Shown here: in pieces, positions 1 to 7,930 of the stretch
Position numbering within the stretch: the first letter of the stretch is position 1
Layout: every line of letters starts with the position of its first letter
Assembly: GCA_002084545.1 (NCBI GenBank)
Contig: NBLJ01000089.1
Location: 1-32,485, forward strand
DNA length: 32,485 nucleotides
DNA from: Desulfobacteraceae bacterium 4572_123
GTDB lineage: Bacteria; Desulfobacterota; Desulfobacteria; Desulfobacterales; 4572-123
Direction: 5' to 3'
Made by a program: the position numbers and the translations under genes
Notes under the pieces: generated by a model
What the model saw: the letters and a program-made list of their open reading frames with translations, nothing else
The model's database searches: none
Told to the model about the DNA's origin: nothing

Positions 1-55
1 GCCCACCAACCCGGCTAAGTTTTTACGCTATTATGAAAGAATCTGTCAATTATAA
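1..55 (+). pseudogene. Tail of an upstream reading frame, possibly the lost N-terminal half of the next gene
   Basis: From base 2 a frame runs open for 17 codons (beginning PTNPAKFLRYYERIC) and stops at TAA 53-55. It is in the same frame as the radical SAM gene that starts 12 bases later. Cobalamin-binding radical SAM proteins usually carry a Pro-Thr type loop some 20-30 residues before the strand DFxVxGEGE, and that strand is exactly what opens the next gene. I therefore read this as the broken front half of one gene, but it could be the end of a separate upstream gene. The window starts too late to decide. Confidence 0.4.
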
Positions 56-67
56 AAGGAACAGCAA

Positions 68-1318
68 ATGTCGAAACTTGATTTTATCGTTATCGGCGAA
101 GGTGAAGAAAGCATTCTCGAACTGGCCCGGGGCGAGTGCAGTCGGGCAGATATAAAAGGCATTGCTTACAGAGACGGCTCCAGGACGATCACCACGGGAG
201 TCCGCCCTTTTACCGATGTGAACACTCTGCCGCTTCCGGCCCGCCATCTGATTCCCCTGGGACGATATCGCGCTCTGGGCATGCCCATCAGCATGACCTC
301 CAGCCGGGGTTGTCCGTTCCATTGCATATTTTGTGTCGGACGAAAAATGGTGGGTGCAAAAGTACGCTACCGCAATGCCGGGAGTGTCGCGGATGAAATC
401 CAGTACCTGCGCACCCTCGGTTTTCATCAGATCAATCTGGCAGATGATCTTTTCACCGCCAACAAAAAACATTGCCACGATGTCTGCGACGAAATCATCA
501 GACGTAATTTAAATGTTAAATGGACATCTTTTGCCCGGGTTGATACAGTCTCAACCGATGTACTTGTCAAAATGAAAGCCGCCGGATGTCAGGCGGTCAG
601 CTTTGGAATCGAATCCGCCAATGCCCGGATATTGAAAACCATTAAAAAAGGAATCACCCTGAAGCAGGTCGTCGATGCCATAAATATGTGTAACACAGCC
701 GGTATTATGCCACATGCTTCCTTTATTCTCGGACTACCCGGTGAAACTCCCGAAACTATCCGGGAAACCGTCGATTTCGGTCTGGAAATGAAAAAACTGG
801 GGCTCTCCTATGGATTCCACCTCCTTGCTCCCTTTCCCGGAACCGAAATTCGGGACCGCTGTGACCACTACGGCATCAAGATTATGACCAATGACTGGTC
901 TCGATATCACGCCAACCGGGCCATTGTGGAAACACCTGCAACCAATCAGGCGATGATGGACGCGATTGTCATTAAATGGGAAAATGAATATAATAATGAA
1001 CTGGACCATATTAAAAAACGAATCGCAACGGGAGAGGCTACTGCCAAGGAGGCCGAACCGCTGGTTAACCTGGAACGAATCATTCTGATATATGATCTGA
1101 TGATGGACCGTATGATTGAAAAACGGGGAACATGGCACCAGACCGGTCCCGAAGCTGATAAAGACCCTCTGAAAACGCTGGCGTCCCGGCTTCATGCATC
1201 AGTCAATGTTCCACTGGACCGGATATACATCACCCTCAAATCGGCTGTCGAGCATAATAGCTTGAAATTGCTTAGAACAGGCACCGAGTTTCGATGGGAA
1301 TGGGTTGATTATCTTTGA
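68..1318 (+). CDS. Radical SAM protein, B12-binding type, apparently lacking its N-terminal domain
   Basis: The protein has 416 residues. The radical SAM cluster motif is seen as CPFHCIFC with C82, C86 and C89, which would hold the [4Fe-4S] cluster that cleaves S-adenosylmethionine. It is followed by typical barrel elements: a GIES motif (FGIESANARI) and a GLPGET motif. The first residues (LDFIVIGEGEES) are the last strand of the cobalamin-binding domain in BchE-like and methyltransferase radical SAM enzymes; the rest of that domain is absent. ATG 68 has AAAGGA at 55-60 in front, and an in-frame TAA at 53-55 blocks any longer start. The C-terminal 120 residues are helical and not recognised. 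The substrate cannot be told. It overlaps the next gene at the stop codon. The radical SAM call is secure; whether the gene works without its front half is not. Confidence 0.85.
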   Translation: MSKLDFIVIGEGEESILELARGECSRADIKGIAYRDGSRTITTGVRPFTDVNTLPLPARHLIPLGRYRALGMPISMTSSRGCPFHCIFCVGRKMVGAKVRYRNAGSVADEIQYLRTLGFHQINLADDLFTANKKHCHDVCDEIIRRNLNVKWTSFARVDTVSTDVLVKMKAAGCQAVSFGIESANARILKTIKKGITLKQVVDAINMCNTAGIMPHASFILGLPGETPETIRETVDFGLEMKKLGLSYGFHLLAPFPGTEIRDRCDHYGIKIMTNDWSRYHANRAIVETPATNQAMMDAIVIKWENEYNNELDHIKKRIATGEATAKEAEPLVNLERIILIYDLMMDRMIEKRGTWHQTGPEADKDPLKTLASRLHASVNVPLDRIYITLKSAVEHNSLKLLRTGTEFRWEWVDYL

Positions 1319-1629
1319 TAAAAAATGAAAAACAATCTATGCTGTTCAAACTTGACATCAGGCATCATTGCATTGAAACAGCGGTCAAAAAACTTTATAA
1401 TAAATCGATTTCCCAATATTTCAAAACCGGCGGCGATAAAGAAAAACTCGAAAAAAAGATTGATATCCTGAAAAATCTGTTGGAAAAATGCGATTTTACC
1501 TATCTGCGCCGTACCCATAGCGAACTTGCCGGACACTGCCGGGCCAATGTCGCAATCAGTACCGATGCCGAAAATCGGATAACAATCGTGTTAAACGGAC
1601 AACATATCAGGCCGTATATAGCAAAGTAA
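1315..1629 (+). CDS. Small conserved-looking protein of unknown function
   Basis: I do not recognise this 104-residue protein. It is basic in its first half, with a lysine-rich, helix-prone stretch (residues ~40-60) and a more beta-like end. The listed start is TTG 1315, which overlaps the stop codon of the radical SAM gene (TTTGATA) and suggests translational coupling. ATG 1339, giving a protein that begins MLFKLDIRHHC, is an equally good start. No signal peptide or membrane segment is seen. It sits between the radical SAM gene and the CvfB-like gene with 26 bases to the latter, so the three probably form one transcript. Confidence 0.65.
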   Translation: MIKNEKQSMLFKLDIRHHCIETAVKKLYNKSISQYFKTGGDKEKLEKKIDILKNLLEKCDFTYLRRTHSELAGHCRANVAISTDAENRITIVLNGQHIRPYIAK

Positions 1630-1655
1630 TAAACAATAAAATCGGTAACAAAACA

Positions 1656-2564
1656 ATGCTGAAAATTGGAAACTATAATACCCTGCGGGTTATACGAATA
1701 GAAACGTTTGGTGTTTACTTGATTTCAGATATGGAAGAAATTCTGCTGCCCCACAAATATGTTCCCGCAGATACCTCCGTAGGCGATCGAATCAGGGTTT
1801 TTGTGTACAATGACACCGAGAACCGCACAATTGCCACAACGGCGACTCCAAAGGCTCAGGTGGGTGAATTTGCCTTTCTGAGGGTAAAAGATGTTTCCGG
1901 ATTTGGTGCTTTTCTGGACTGGGGCCTTGAAAAAGACCTGCTGGTCCCTGCAAAGCAGCAGCCCGATCCAATGATCAGGGGTAACTTTTATATGGTGCGG
2001 TTGTATCTGGACCATGAAACCAGGCGTATCGCCGCCTCCGCGAATATAGCTGAATTTTTAAAAAATAAGCCCGTGGGGTTGAAATCCGGCGACCGGGTCG
2101 AAATTATGGTTTATGGCAGGACAGACCCCGGATACCGGGTCATTGTGAATAACGCGTTTGATGCTGTACTCTATTACCGGGATGCATCCGGGTCTCTGCA
2201 TACCGGAGATCAAAGGTCGGCTTATATAAAAGGCAGATCTGAAAACGGTATGCCTGTTGTTACCTTAAAAAAAATCGTTTTAAAAATTCCGCGTAAAGAT
2301 CCTCCTTGTGTAGATGCGCCGGTAAAACCCGGGCCCAGAACCTTTTACGATCAAAAAAGGCAAATCCTCCGGGCTTTAAAAGACACCGGTGGTTTTTTGC
2401 CTCTCCATGATAAAAGCAGCCCCGATGAGATCTACAAGGCATTTCAGATGAGCAAAAAAAATTTTAAGCAGATAATCGGCCATTTTTATCGGGAAAGAAA
2501 AATAACAATCACCGGAAAAGGTATCAGGCTTTTGGAAAAAAAGAAACAACAGCGTAGTCCCTAA
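1656..2564 (+). CDS. CvfB-like S1 RNA-binding protein
   Basis: The 302-residue protein matches the CvfB/YitL plan: three tandem S1-like beta-barrels over about residues 1-60, 68-130 and 140-205, then a C-terminal winged helix (about 230-295). Typical S1 signatures are seen in FGVYL, in the GEFAFLRVKDVSGFGAFLDW region near residue 70, and in the lead-in LLVPAKQQ. Length is normal for the family. CvfB proteins bind RNA and, in staphylococci, affect virulence gene expression; the role here is unknown. The ATG start at 1656 has no strong ribosome-binding site (AATCGG and AACAA upstream). The stop codon overlaps the stop of the opposing response regulator by four bases. Confidence 0.8.
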   Translation: MLKIGNYNTLRVIRIETFGVYLISDMEEILLPHKYVPADTSVGDRIRVFVYNDTENRTIATTATPKAQVGEFAFLRVKDVSGFGAFLDWGLEKDLLVPAKQQPDPMIRGNFYMVRLYLDHETRRIAASANIAEFLKNKPVGLKSGDRVEIMVYGRTDPGYRVIVNNAFDAVLYYRDASGSLHTGDQRSAYIKGRSENGMPVVTLKKIVLKIPRKDPPCVDAPVKPGPRTFYDQKRQILRALKDTGGFLPLHDKSSPDEIYKAFQMSKKNFKQIIGHFYRERKITITGKGIRLLEKKKQQRSP

Positions 2565-2932
2565 TTCTTCTCCAGCAATTCCTTCACGATTGTAACAAGC
2601 TGCTTCAATTTCAGCGGTTTACCAAGAATTTTATCGGCCCCCAGCTTACCCGCCACATCAAGGTACTGGCTGCCGCCGACGGTTCCACCACCGGAAATGG
2701 CGATAATTTTAAGTTCGGGAAAATCCCTGCGCAATTCAATAATAATTTCGATCCCTTCCTTTTCCGGCATGACAAGATCGGTGATAACCAGATCCGCCGG
2801 ATTTTCCATGAATGCCCGCAAGCCCTGCTTGCCGTCGGAGGCATCCTCGACAACATATCCATCCCGCTCCAGAACATCTCTCACCATTTGGCGAATCAAA
2901 TCATCATCATCAATAATCAGAATCCGTGGCAT
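2561..2932 (-). CDS. Single-domain response regulator (CheY-like receiver)
   Basis: This is a stand-alone receiver domain of about 123 residues. The acidic pocket DDDD lies near the start, the phosphoacceptor Asp is in VITDLVMP (D54 if counted from the first ATG), a switch Ser is in IAISGGG, and the invariant Lys is in LGKPLK (K107). There is no output domain, so it likely passes a phosphate to a partner or acts by docking. Three ATG codons in a row (2938, 2935, 2932) are possible starts; GAGG just upstream has the best spacing (7 bases) to the third, which I chose. No histidine kinase lies nearby. It converges on the CvfB-like gene with a four-base stop overlap. Confidence 0.88.
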   Translation of the reverse strand: MPRILIIDDDDLIRQMVRDVLERDGYVVEDASDGKQGLRAFMENPADLVITDLVMPEKEGIEIIIELRRDFPELKIIAISGGGTVGGSQYLDVAGKLGADKILGKPLKLKQLVTIVKELLEKN

Positions 2933-3065
2933 CATCATTCCTCACTTAAATTATTGTAATACAGGAGGCATTACAGTTTTATATCTACCGAAACTTATTA
3001 ACTATTTCAAGAAAAAAATATCAAAACGCAATCCCATGAATTGTTTTATCTGTCTGTGGGAAGTG

Positions 3066-3094
3066 TTGACAAAACCATGCCTTCCTGATAATTT
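3066..3094 (+). promoter_or_regulatory. Sigma70-type promoter for the TPR lipoprotein gene
   Basis: TTGACA (3066-3071) and TAATTT (3089-3094) are separated by 17 bases. Transcription would start near 3101, about 50 bases before the lipoprotein start codon. The match and spacing are close to consensus. Confidence 0.6.
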
Positions 3095-3150
3095 TAACCG
3101 GAAACAACTCTTGATGACCCTCTCTCCACATTATGAACAATGAGGCCCTT

Positions 3151-4089
3151 ATGAGAAAATCACTTTTTGCGATAGCGGTAATCCTGTTTATTTTCGGGTG
3201 TTCCGGGAACCAGGCCAGACTGGCCGAAAAAAATCTTGCAGAGGCCGCGGCAACTATTCGTTCAGCCAAATTAATGGGTGTCGAAACAGCCGCTTCAACG
3301 GAAATAAAAACAGCCGAGCGCCTTTATGAACTGGCCGAAGAAGATCTTAATAAAGAACCTCAAAACCGCCTGCGGGTATATCTTCGACGTAAGGCCGCTC
3401 TCAGGAAAAGTGCCCTGCAGAATGCACAAATCGCCAGACAGCATGCAGAAAAAGCCATTATTAAGTCAAAGCAAAAAAGCAACTCATCAGGCAGCCTGGA
3501 AAAATCGCTAAAAATTAAAATTAACCATCTGGAAGAAAAAAATCAACGCATTGAAAAAAATGCCGATCGGATAAAGGCCCAAAACACACTGCTCAGACAG
3601 AGTACGGAACAATTAAAAACAAAAATGCAAACGCTCCAGACAGAAAATAAGCTGCTTACCCGGCAGACGGCCAAGGTCAAGCAACCTGTTCAACCTACAT
3701 TTTCAAAAGACCCCGGTGACCTGTATCGTAAAGGTTTTTATCTATATCAGACCCGGAAATACGATGCTGCCCGGAAAATATTTCAGCAATACCTGGATAC
3801 CTATACGGACAGCCTGAGCGATAACGCCCAATACTGGATTGGTGAATGTTATTATATGCAGCAAAAATATGATTCATCCCTTGCGGCATTTGAAGCGGTT
3901 TTATCCAAATTCGGGGACAGCAACAAACTCTCAGATACTCTCCTGAAAATCGGGCTTTGCCACCATCATCTCGCTAATTTTAAAAAAGCCGGTGAAAACT
4001 GGCAATTGCTGATTAATCGCTACCCGAAATCAAGGGCCGCCGGATTTGCAGGTAAATTTCTCACCCGACAAAAAGACCGACAACCTTAA
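3151..4089 (+). CDS. Outer-membrane-type lipoprotein with coiled coil and TPR (YbgF/CpoB-like C-terminus)
   Basis: From ATG 3151 the protein has 312 residues. A lipoprotein signal with Cys at residue 17 (FIFGCSGN) is followed by a helical region resembling DUF4398 (about 20-110), a coiled coil (about 115-185, rich in E, K, Q, L), and C-terminal TPR repeats (about 195-310) of the kind seen in YbgF/CpoB, which coordinate cell-wall growth with outer-membrane constriction. An earlier in-frame ATG at 3133 is less likely: GAGG at 3142-3145 is well placed for 3151, and starting there gives a clean signal peptide. No tol or pal genes are in the window, so the Tol-Pal link is only an analogy. Confidence 0.8.
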   Translation: MRKSLFAIAVILFIFGCSGNQARLAEKNLAEAAATIRSAKLMGVETAASTEIKTAERLYELAEEDLNKEPQNRLRVYLRRKAALRKSALQNAQIARQHAEKAIIKSKQKSNSSGSLEKSLKIKINHLEEKNQRIEKNADRIKAQNTLLRQSTEQLKTKMQTLQTENKLLTRQTAKVKQPVQPTFSKDPGDLYRKGFYLYQTRKYDAARKIFQQYLDTYTDSLSDNAQYWIGECYYMQQKYDSSLAAFEAVLSKFGDSNKLSDTLLKIGLCHHHLANFKKAGENWQLLINRYPKSRAAGFAGKFLTRQKDRQP

Positions 4090-4127
4090 CTGCGGTATTC
4101 ATACACAAAAGGAATCGATTTATTATC

Positions 4128-4478
4128 ATGGCAACGGAAAACGACATCGTACTGATTTATATGGAGGCCGCTCCTCTCGCTTTTGCCAGAATAGAAAATA
4201 TTGCACCTGACGGTAAACCGGACTGGTATCATGTAAAACTGCTTCTTCTCCAGGTGCCGCTTCAAAGCGTAACGTGGATTTTAAAAAATGACTACATCAA
4301 CGGCGAAACATTCACCATGAACGGTAAAAAAATGCGCCTTGAGAGAATCGTTTGCCCGGAGGAACCGCCATCTGAATCAGACGTTAAAAACAGCCCGAAG
4401 GAACCCGTCAAGAAGAATGGTACCGCCCAGATTATTTCCCTGAAAGATCTGAAAAAAAATGAAAGCAACAAGCCATAA
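4128..4478 (+). CDS. Small protein of unknown function upstream of dusB
   Basis: The 116-residue soluble protein has a compact beta-rich first 85 residues (motifs PLAFARIENI, WYHVKLLLLQVPLQ, TWILKNDYINGE) and a charged, disordered-looking tail. I believe similar proteins occur in other Desulfobacterales, but I cannot name a function. AAGGAA at about 4111 is the nearest ribosome-binding-like sequence, rather far from ATG 4128. The last 20 bases overlap the start of dusB, so the two are probably translated together. Confidence 0.65.
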   Translation: MATENDIVLIYMEAAPLAFARIENIAPDGKPDWYHVKLLLLQVPLQSVTWILKNDYINGETFTMNGKKMRLERIVCPEEPPSESDVKNSPKEPVKKNGTAQIISLKDLKKNESNKP

Positions 4479-5499
4479 TCCGCTGAAAGTTAAAATCGGA
4501 TCCGTTACGCTGGAAAACCCAACTGTTCTGGCACCGCTGGCCGGAATCACCAACCTGCCTTTCCGGCTGCTGATAAAATCAACAGGATGCGCACTGGTCT
4601 GCTCGGAGATGATCAGCAGCAACGGCCTTGTTTACAACTCCCCAAAAACGGTACAGCTTTTATGCAGCACGCCGCGGGAAAAACCTCTGAGCGTTCAAAT
4701 TTTCGGATCCGACCCGGCTATAATGGCAGATGCCGCTGCCATGGTCGAATCTTCAGGAGCGGATATACTGGACATTAATTTCGGCTGTTCGGTAAAAAAA
4801 ATCGTTAAAACAGGGGCAGGCGCGGCTCTTATGCGAACACCTGAAAAAGCAGAAAGCATACTGAAAGCCGTTCGTAAAGCCGTAAAAATTCCCGTGACTA
4901 TAAAAATCAGATCCGGCTGGGATAAATCCGCCGACCAGGCCTTTAATATCGCAAAAATAGCCGAATCCTGCGGTGTCGACGCCATTTCCGTGCACCCTCG
5001 AACAGCGCCACAGGGGTTCAGGGGCACCGCCGACTGGTCTGTTATCACCGCAATAAAAAACCGGATCAATATACCGGTCATCGGCAATGGAGATATTGTC
5101 AAACCAGGCGACACCGTGGCCATGCTCAGTGACACCCGCTGTGACGGAGTCATGATCGGAAGAATCGCCATCGGCAATCCCTGGATTTTCTCCCAGACTC
5201 TGGCTATGCTGCAGGGTCAACCCATTTTAGAGGTTGATCATGCAACACGTTTCACGGTTATGGTACGCTACATCAGGTTATCGGTCCAATATTCCGGGGA
5301 GAAACCCGCCTGCTATTTGATGCGCAGCCGCTTGGGCTGGTTTGTTAAAGGACTCCCTCACAGCAGTGGTTTCCGCGAATCCATCAAGCATATCTCATCC
5401 GAGAGTGAAGCCCTGGAACTTATCGACGCCTATAAACATAAACTTACACGGCAAGTGCATCAGGATGTCCCGAAACGGTTTTTCGACCATGCCATCTAA
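4459..5499 (+). CDS. dusB: tRNA-dihydrouridine synthase
   Basis: This is an FMN-dependent TIM-barrel enzyme that reduces uridine to dihydrouridine in the tRNA D-loop using NADPH. Family motifs appear in order: LAPLAGITNLPFR (about residue 25), the catalytic Cys in INFGCSVKKI, GAGAALMRTP, KIRSGWD, SVHPRTAPQGF, VIGNGDI and GVMIGRIAIGNPWIF. The length of 346 is slightly above the usual ~320-330. The Cys motif reads FGCSVKK where most DusB have MGCPAKK; the Cys itself is kept. The start ATG 4459 lies inside the preceding gene without a clear Shine-Dalgarno, consistent with coupled translation. DusB is the most likely subtype; DusA or DusC is less likely. Confidence 0.92.
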   Translation: MKATSHNPLKVKIGSVTLENPTVLAPLAGITNLPFRLLIKSTGCALVCSEMISSNGLVYNSPKTVQLLCSTPREKPLSVQIFGSDPAIMADAAAMVESSGADILDINFGCSVKKIVKTGAGAALMRTPEKAESILKAVRKAVKIPVTIKIRSGWDKSADQAFNIAKIAESCGVDAISVHPRTAPQGFRGTADWSVITAIKNRINIPVIGNGDIVKPGDTVAMLSDTRCDGVMIGRIAIGNPWIFSQTLAMLQGQPILEVDHATRFTVMVRYIRLSVQYSGEKPACYLMRSRLGWFVKGLPHSSGFRESIKHISSESEALELIDAYKHKLTRQVHQDVPKRFFDHAI

Positions 5500-5510
5500 T
5501 CTAAACCAGT

Positions 5511-5528
5511 CCCTTAAAAGGGTTTTTT
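5511..5528 (+). terminator. Weak intrinsic terminator or attenuator after dusB
   Basis: CCCTTAAAAGGG (5511-5522) is followed directly by six T (5523-5528). The stem is short (4-5 bp), so partial read-through into the cyclase gene is likely. Confidence 0.4.
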
Positions 5529-5571
5529 CGTTACACATCCCCCGTGTGCCGGCCATCAGAGAGGATTTATC

Positions 5572-6570
5572 ATGAACGGGTTACTTTTTATCGATGATGA
5601 GGAAGGAGTGCGGCGATCCATTGCCAGAGCACTTAAAAAATCATCATATCAAATACATACCGTTAAAAACGGCGCAGAGGGTATCGAATTTATCAAAGCC
5701 CATCTCCATGATGTCACAACAGTCATCTCCGATTACAAAATGCCCGGACTCGACGGCATGGAAACGCTGGCCGCCATTGGCGCCCTCAATCCGGAAATCA
5801 CACGAATTCTTCTCACGGGCTACGCCACTATGGAAGCTGCCATCAATGCCACCAACGAGGGGCTTGACGGATTTCTAACAAAACCGTTCGACAACCTCGA
5901 ATTACGGACAAAAATTCATGAAATCATGGTGCATAAACATCTGAGGCAGTTTATTCCCGAACAGATCTACCAGGAAATTCACAATTCACCCGAAGCCCTG
6001 CAGCCGCGCTTCAATGAGGTGTCGGTCCTGTTTTCCGACATCCGCGGTTTTACCAAGATGTCGGGAGCGGCTTCACCTGAAAAAATCGCGGCCTTTTTAA
6101 ACGCCCACTATTTTTCGCCCATGGGTGAGATTGCGTATTCGTTTAACGGCACCATGGACAAGCATATCGGCGACAGCATCATGGTGGTTTTTGGTTCTCC
6201 GGCAACTCATGATGATGATGCCGTAAGGGCCGTGGAGTCGGCCATTGCCATGCAGATCAAGGCCGGCCGGATAGATCGGCGCCTGGCCGCGGAAGGCGGG
6301 CTGCGTCTAAAGGTGGGTATCGGTATAGCCACCGGAACCGTTTTTTCAGGAATTCTCGGGTCTTTGAGAAAAAAGGAGTTTTCCTCAATTGGAATGGCGG
6401 TTAATATAGCCTCCCGGCTTCAGGCGATGGCAGGGGCAGGGGAAATTCTGATCAGTGAGGAGACCTATTCAAAAATTGAGGACAAACTTGATGCAAGCGC
6501 CCTGCCTCCTGTTATGATAAAGGGAATCGATGAACCGATGAACGTTTATAAGGTAAATTATTTAATTTAA
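5572..6570 (+). CDS. Response regulator with class III adenylate/guanylate cyclase output
   Basis: The protein has 332 residues. The receiver domain (1-120) has D8/D9, phosphoacceptor D54 (ISDYKMPG), T82 and K104 (LTKPFD). After a short linker comes a class III cyclase domain (about 145-330). Metal aspartates are D156 (FSDIRGFT) and D201 (KHIGDSIM), the purine-contacting Lys is K197, and the transition-state pair is N278 and R282 (AVNIASRL). The residue aligned with the second purine-selecting position (Asp or Thr in adenylate cyclases) is Ser271, so the base specificity is uncertain. It should make a cyclic nucleotide in response to an unknown kinase. ATG 5572 follows GAGAGG at a good distance. 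It is 72 bases after dusB. Confidence 0.88.
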   Translation: MNGLLFIDDEEGVRRSIARALKKSSYQIHTVKNGAEGIEFIKAHLHDVTTVISDYKMPGLDGMETLAAIGALNPEITRILLTGYATMEAAINATNEGLDGFLTKPFDNLELRTKIHEIMVHKHLRQFIPEQIYQEIHNSPEALQPRFNEVSVLFSDIRGFTKMSGAASPEKIAAFLNAHYFSPMGEIAYSFNGTMDKHIGDSIMVVFGSPATHDDDAVRAVESAIAMQIKAGRIDRRLAAEGGLRLKVGIGIATGTVFSGILGSLRKKEFSSIGMAVNIASRLQAMAGAGEILISEETYSKIEDKLDASALPPVMIKGIDEPMNVYKVNYLI

Positions 6571-6574
6571 TTAT

Positions 6575-6589
6575 CCGCCCCTTTGGCGG
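6575..6589. terminator. Hairpin between convergent genes
   Basis: CCGCC (6575-6579) pairs with GGCGG (6585-6589) around a five-base loop. A/T-rich sequence follows on the minus strand but there is no clean T run, so termination is only probable. It lies in the 23 bases separating the cyclase gene from the opposing lipoprotein gene. Confidence 0.35.
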
Positions 6590-6593
6590 CAGA

Positions 6594-7547
6594 TCACCTG
6601 GTTTTTACCACATCACCTTCTTTGGCAGCTTCACCCTTGACCAGAATCGCCTCGGATATTTCCGGGAAAACGGTGGTTATCCTGATTTTTCCACTCTTGT
6701 GTCCCGGAATCATGAATTGCTGGCCGCCGGCGCCTTCGATGGTTTTGGCGCCTGAAAAAAGAACGAGTTCATCCCCGACCTTCAGCCCAGCCTGCTCACC
6801 GCCGGATATCGTAATTTTATCCCCCCGGGTTGAAATCACAAATCCATGCCAGGGTCTTACACTGATTGCATCGCATATTTTTTCGCCCATGACCGGCAGC
6901 ATTTCTTCAACGGCATCACTGATTGCCGGGCCGTATGCATTCTTGACCAAATCAGTGGCTTCCATTGCATCCACCTCTATCTCGCGACCGAAGCTTTCAT
7001 CCAGAAGTTTGGCCCCGGTTTCCATATCATATACCTCCACCAGTATCCGCACCTGAAGAAACCGGGTAGTATCCCTGAACCACAGGAAACCCTGTTTTTT
7101 TTCAATGGACCCGATACTCAACAGCCTGCCGTCTACAATGGCATCAAGCCCGTGTTTGCGCCCTTCGGCAATCAGACCGAGAATATCTACCCGGCCGTTA
7201 ACCAGTTTCGGGATACCTGAAAGTTCTCCGGGATATCCTTTTTGCCCCTGTCTCACGATTCGCAATTGAGGACATTCCTCCCCGATAGCCGTTGCAAGAC
7301 CTGCCTGTATATCCAATGCATAATTTTTGTCTGCAAGATTTGCCGCATCCTCAAACAGGGCAATGCCGATTTTTTTGGATAGATTTTTATCTGACGATTT
7401 AAAATTTCTTACGACTCGATTGGTTCCTTTTTTAACACTGGAAACTACCGAGCAGCCTGAAACCAGAAAGCCAAGTGCCGTCAAGAGGACAAATAATAAA
7501 GCATAACGGCAAGGCACACCGCGTGTTTTAAAAAATTTAGAAATCAT
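6594..7547 (-). CDS. Lipoprotein of unknown function, CsgG/FlgT-like features
   Basis: The 317-residue protein opens with a signal peptide and lipobox (FLVSGC, Cys at about 32), so it is probably anchored in a membrane facing the periplasm. The middle has an alternating beta/alpha pattern (IALFEDAANL, QLRIVRQ, DAIVDGRLLSIGS) like the domain of CsgG and related proteins that senses or assembles at the outer membrane. The last 80 residues (ISGGEQAGLKVGDELVLFSG) resemble the C-terminal beta-barrel of FlgT-type proteins. I cannot assign a role. ATG 7547 has AAGGAG six bases upstream, and a promoter is seen at 7648-7675. Confidence 0.75.
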   Translation of the reverse strand: MISKFFKTRGVPCRYALLFVLLTALGFLVSGCSVVSSVKKGTNRVVRNFKSSDKNLSKKIGIALFEDAANLADKNYALDIQAGLATAIGEECPQLRIVRQGQKGYPGELSGIPKLVNGRVDILGLIAEGRKHGLDAIVDGRLLSIGSIEKKQGFLWFRDTTRFLQVRILVEVYDMETGAKLLDESFGREIEVDAMEATDLVKNAYGPAISDAVEEMLPVMGEKICDAISVRPWHGFVISTRGDKITISGGEQAGLKVGDELVLFSGAKTIEGAGGQQFMIPGHKSGKIRITTVFPEISEAILVKGEAAKEGDVVKTR

Positions 7548-7647
7548 TTCTTCTCCTTATCATATTACCCCCTTGCCGTGAATTTGCTCCGGCAAACCAG
7601 TCCTACCAGATGTTCAGCCGTTTTCCTGCAATAAAACGAACTGAATA

Positions 7648-7675
7648 AAATTAGCTTACTTAACATACAAGTCAA
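7648..7675 (-). promoter_or_regulatory. Promoter of the minus-strand lipoprotein gene
   Basis: On the minus strand TTGACT (7675-7670) and TAATTT (7653-7648) are 16 bases apart. The start would fall near 7641, leaving a leader of about 94 bases. Confidence 0.5.
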
Positions 7676-7930
7676 TGTGAAATCAAAAGTTTTTGTCGTT
7701 GTTCAAAATTTCAAAAGGGAAAAATCGCCTGTTTTGAGATATTAAAACACGGCCGTTTGTCAACTCGCAATGCCTGTTTGACTCAGCGGCATGACAAATG
7801 GCCTTGAATTTTGCGTGATTTCGGGTTAAGAGACTATTATGGATCCTGCCACATTGTCATTGCGGCAAATATTGTCGTAATGGCTTTCTCGGATGGGTTT
7901 ACCTACCTTCAGGAACAAGGAGAATAAATC
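7676..7930. other. Intergenic region without a recognised gene
   Basis: This stretch between two divergent genes must hold the promoter of the AsmA-like gene, but I see only weak candidates (TTGTCA near 7855 and TAATGG 18 bases on). AAGGAG just before 7931 is that gene's ribosome-binding site. No RNA gene or repeat was recognised. Confidence 0.5.

Noticed and set aside
4695-5220. Long minus-strand frames opposite dusB
   Set aside because: They mirror the well-supported dusB gene, have no ribosome-binding site and show no family pattern.
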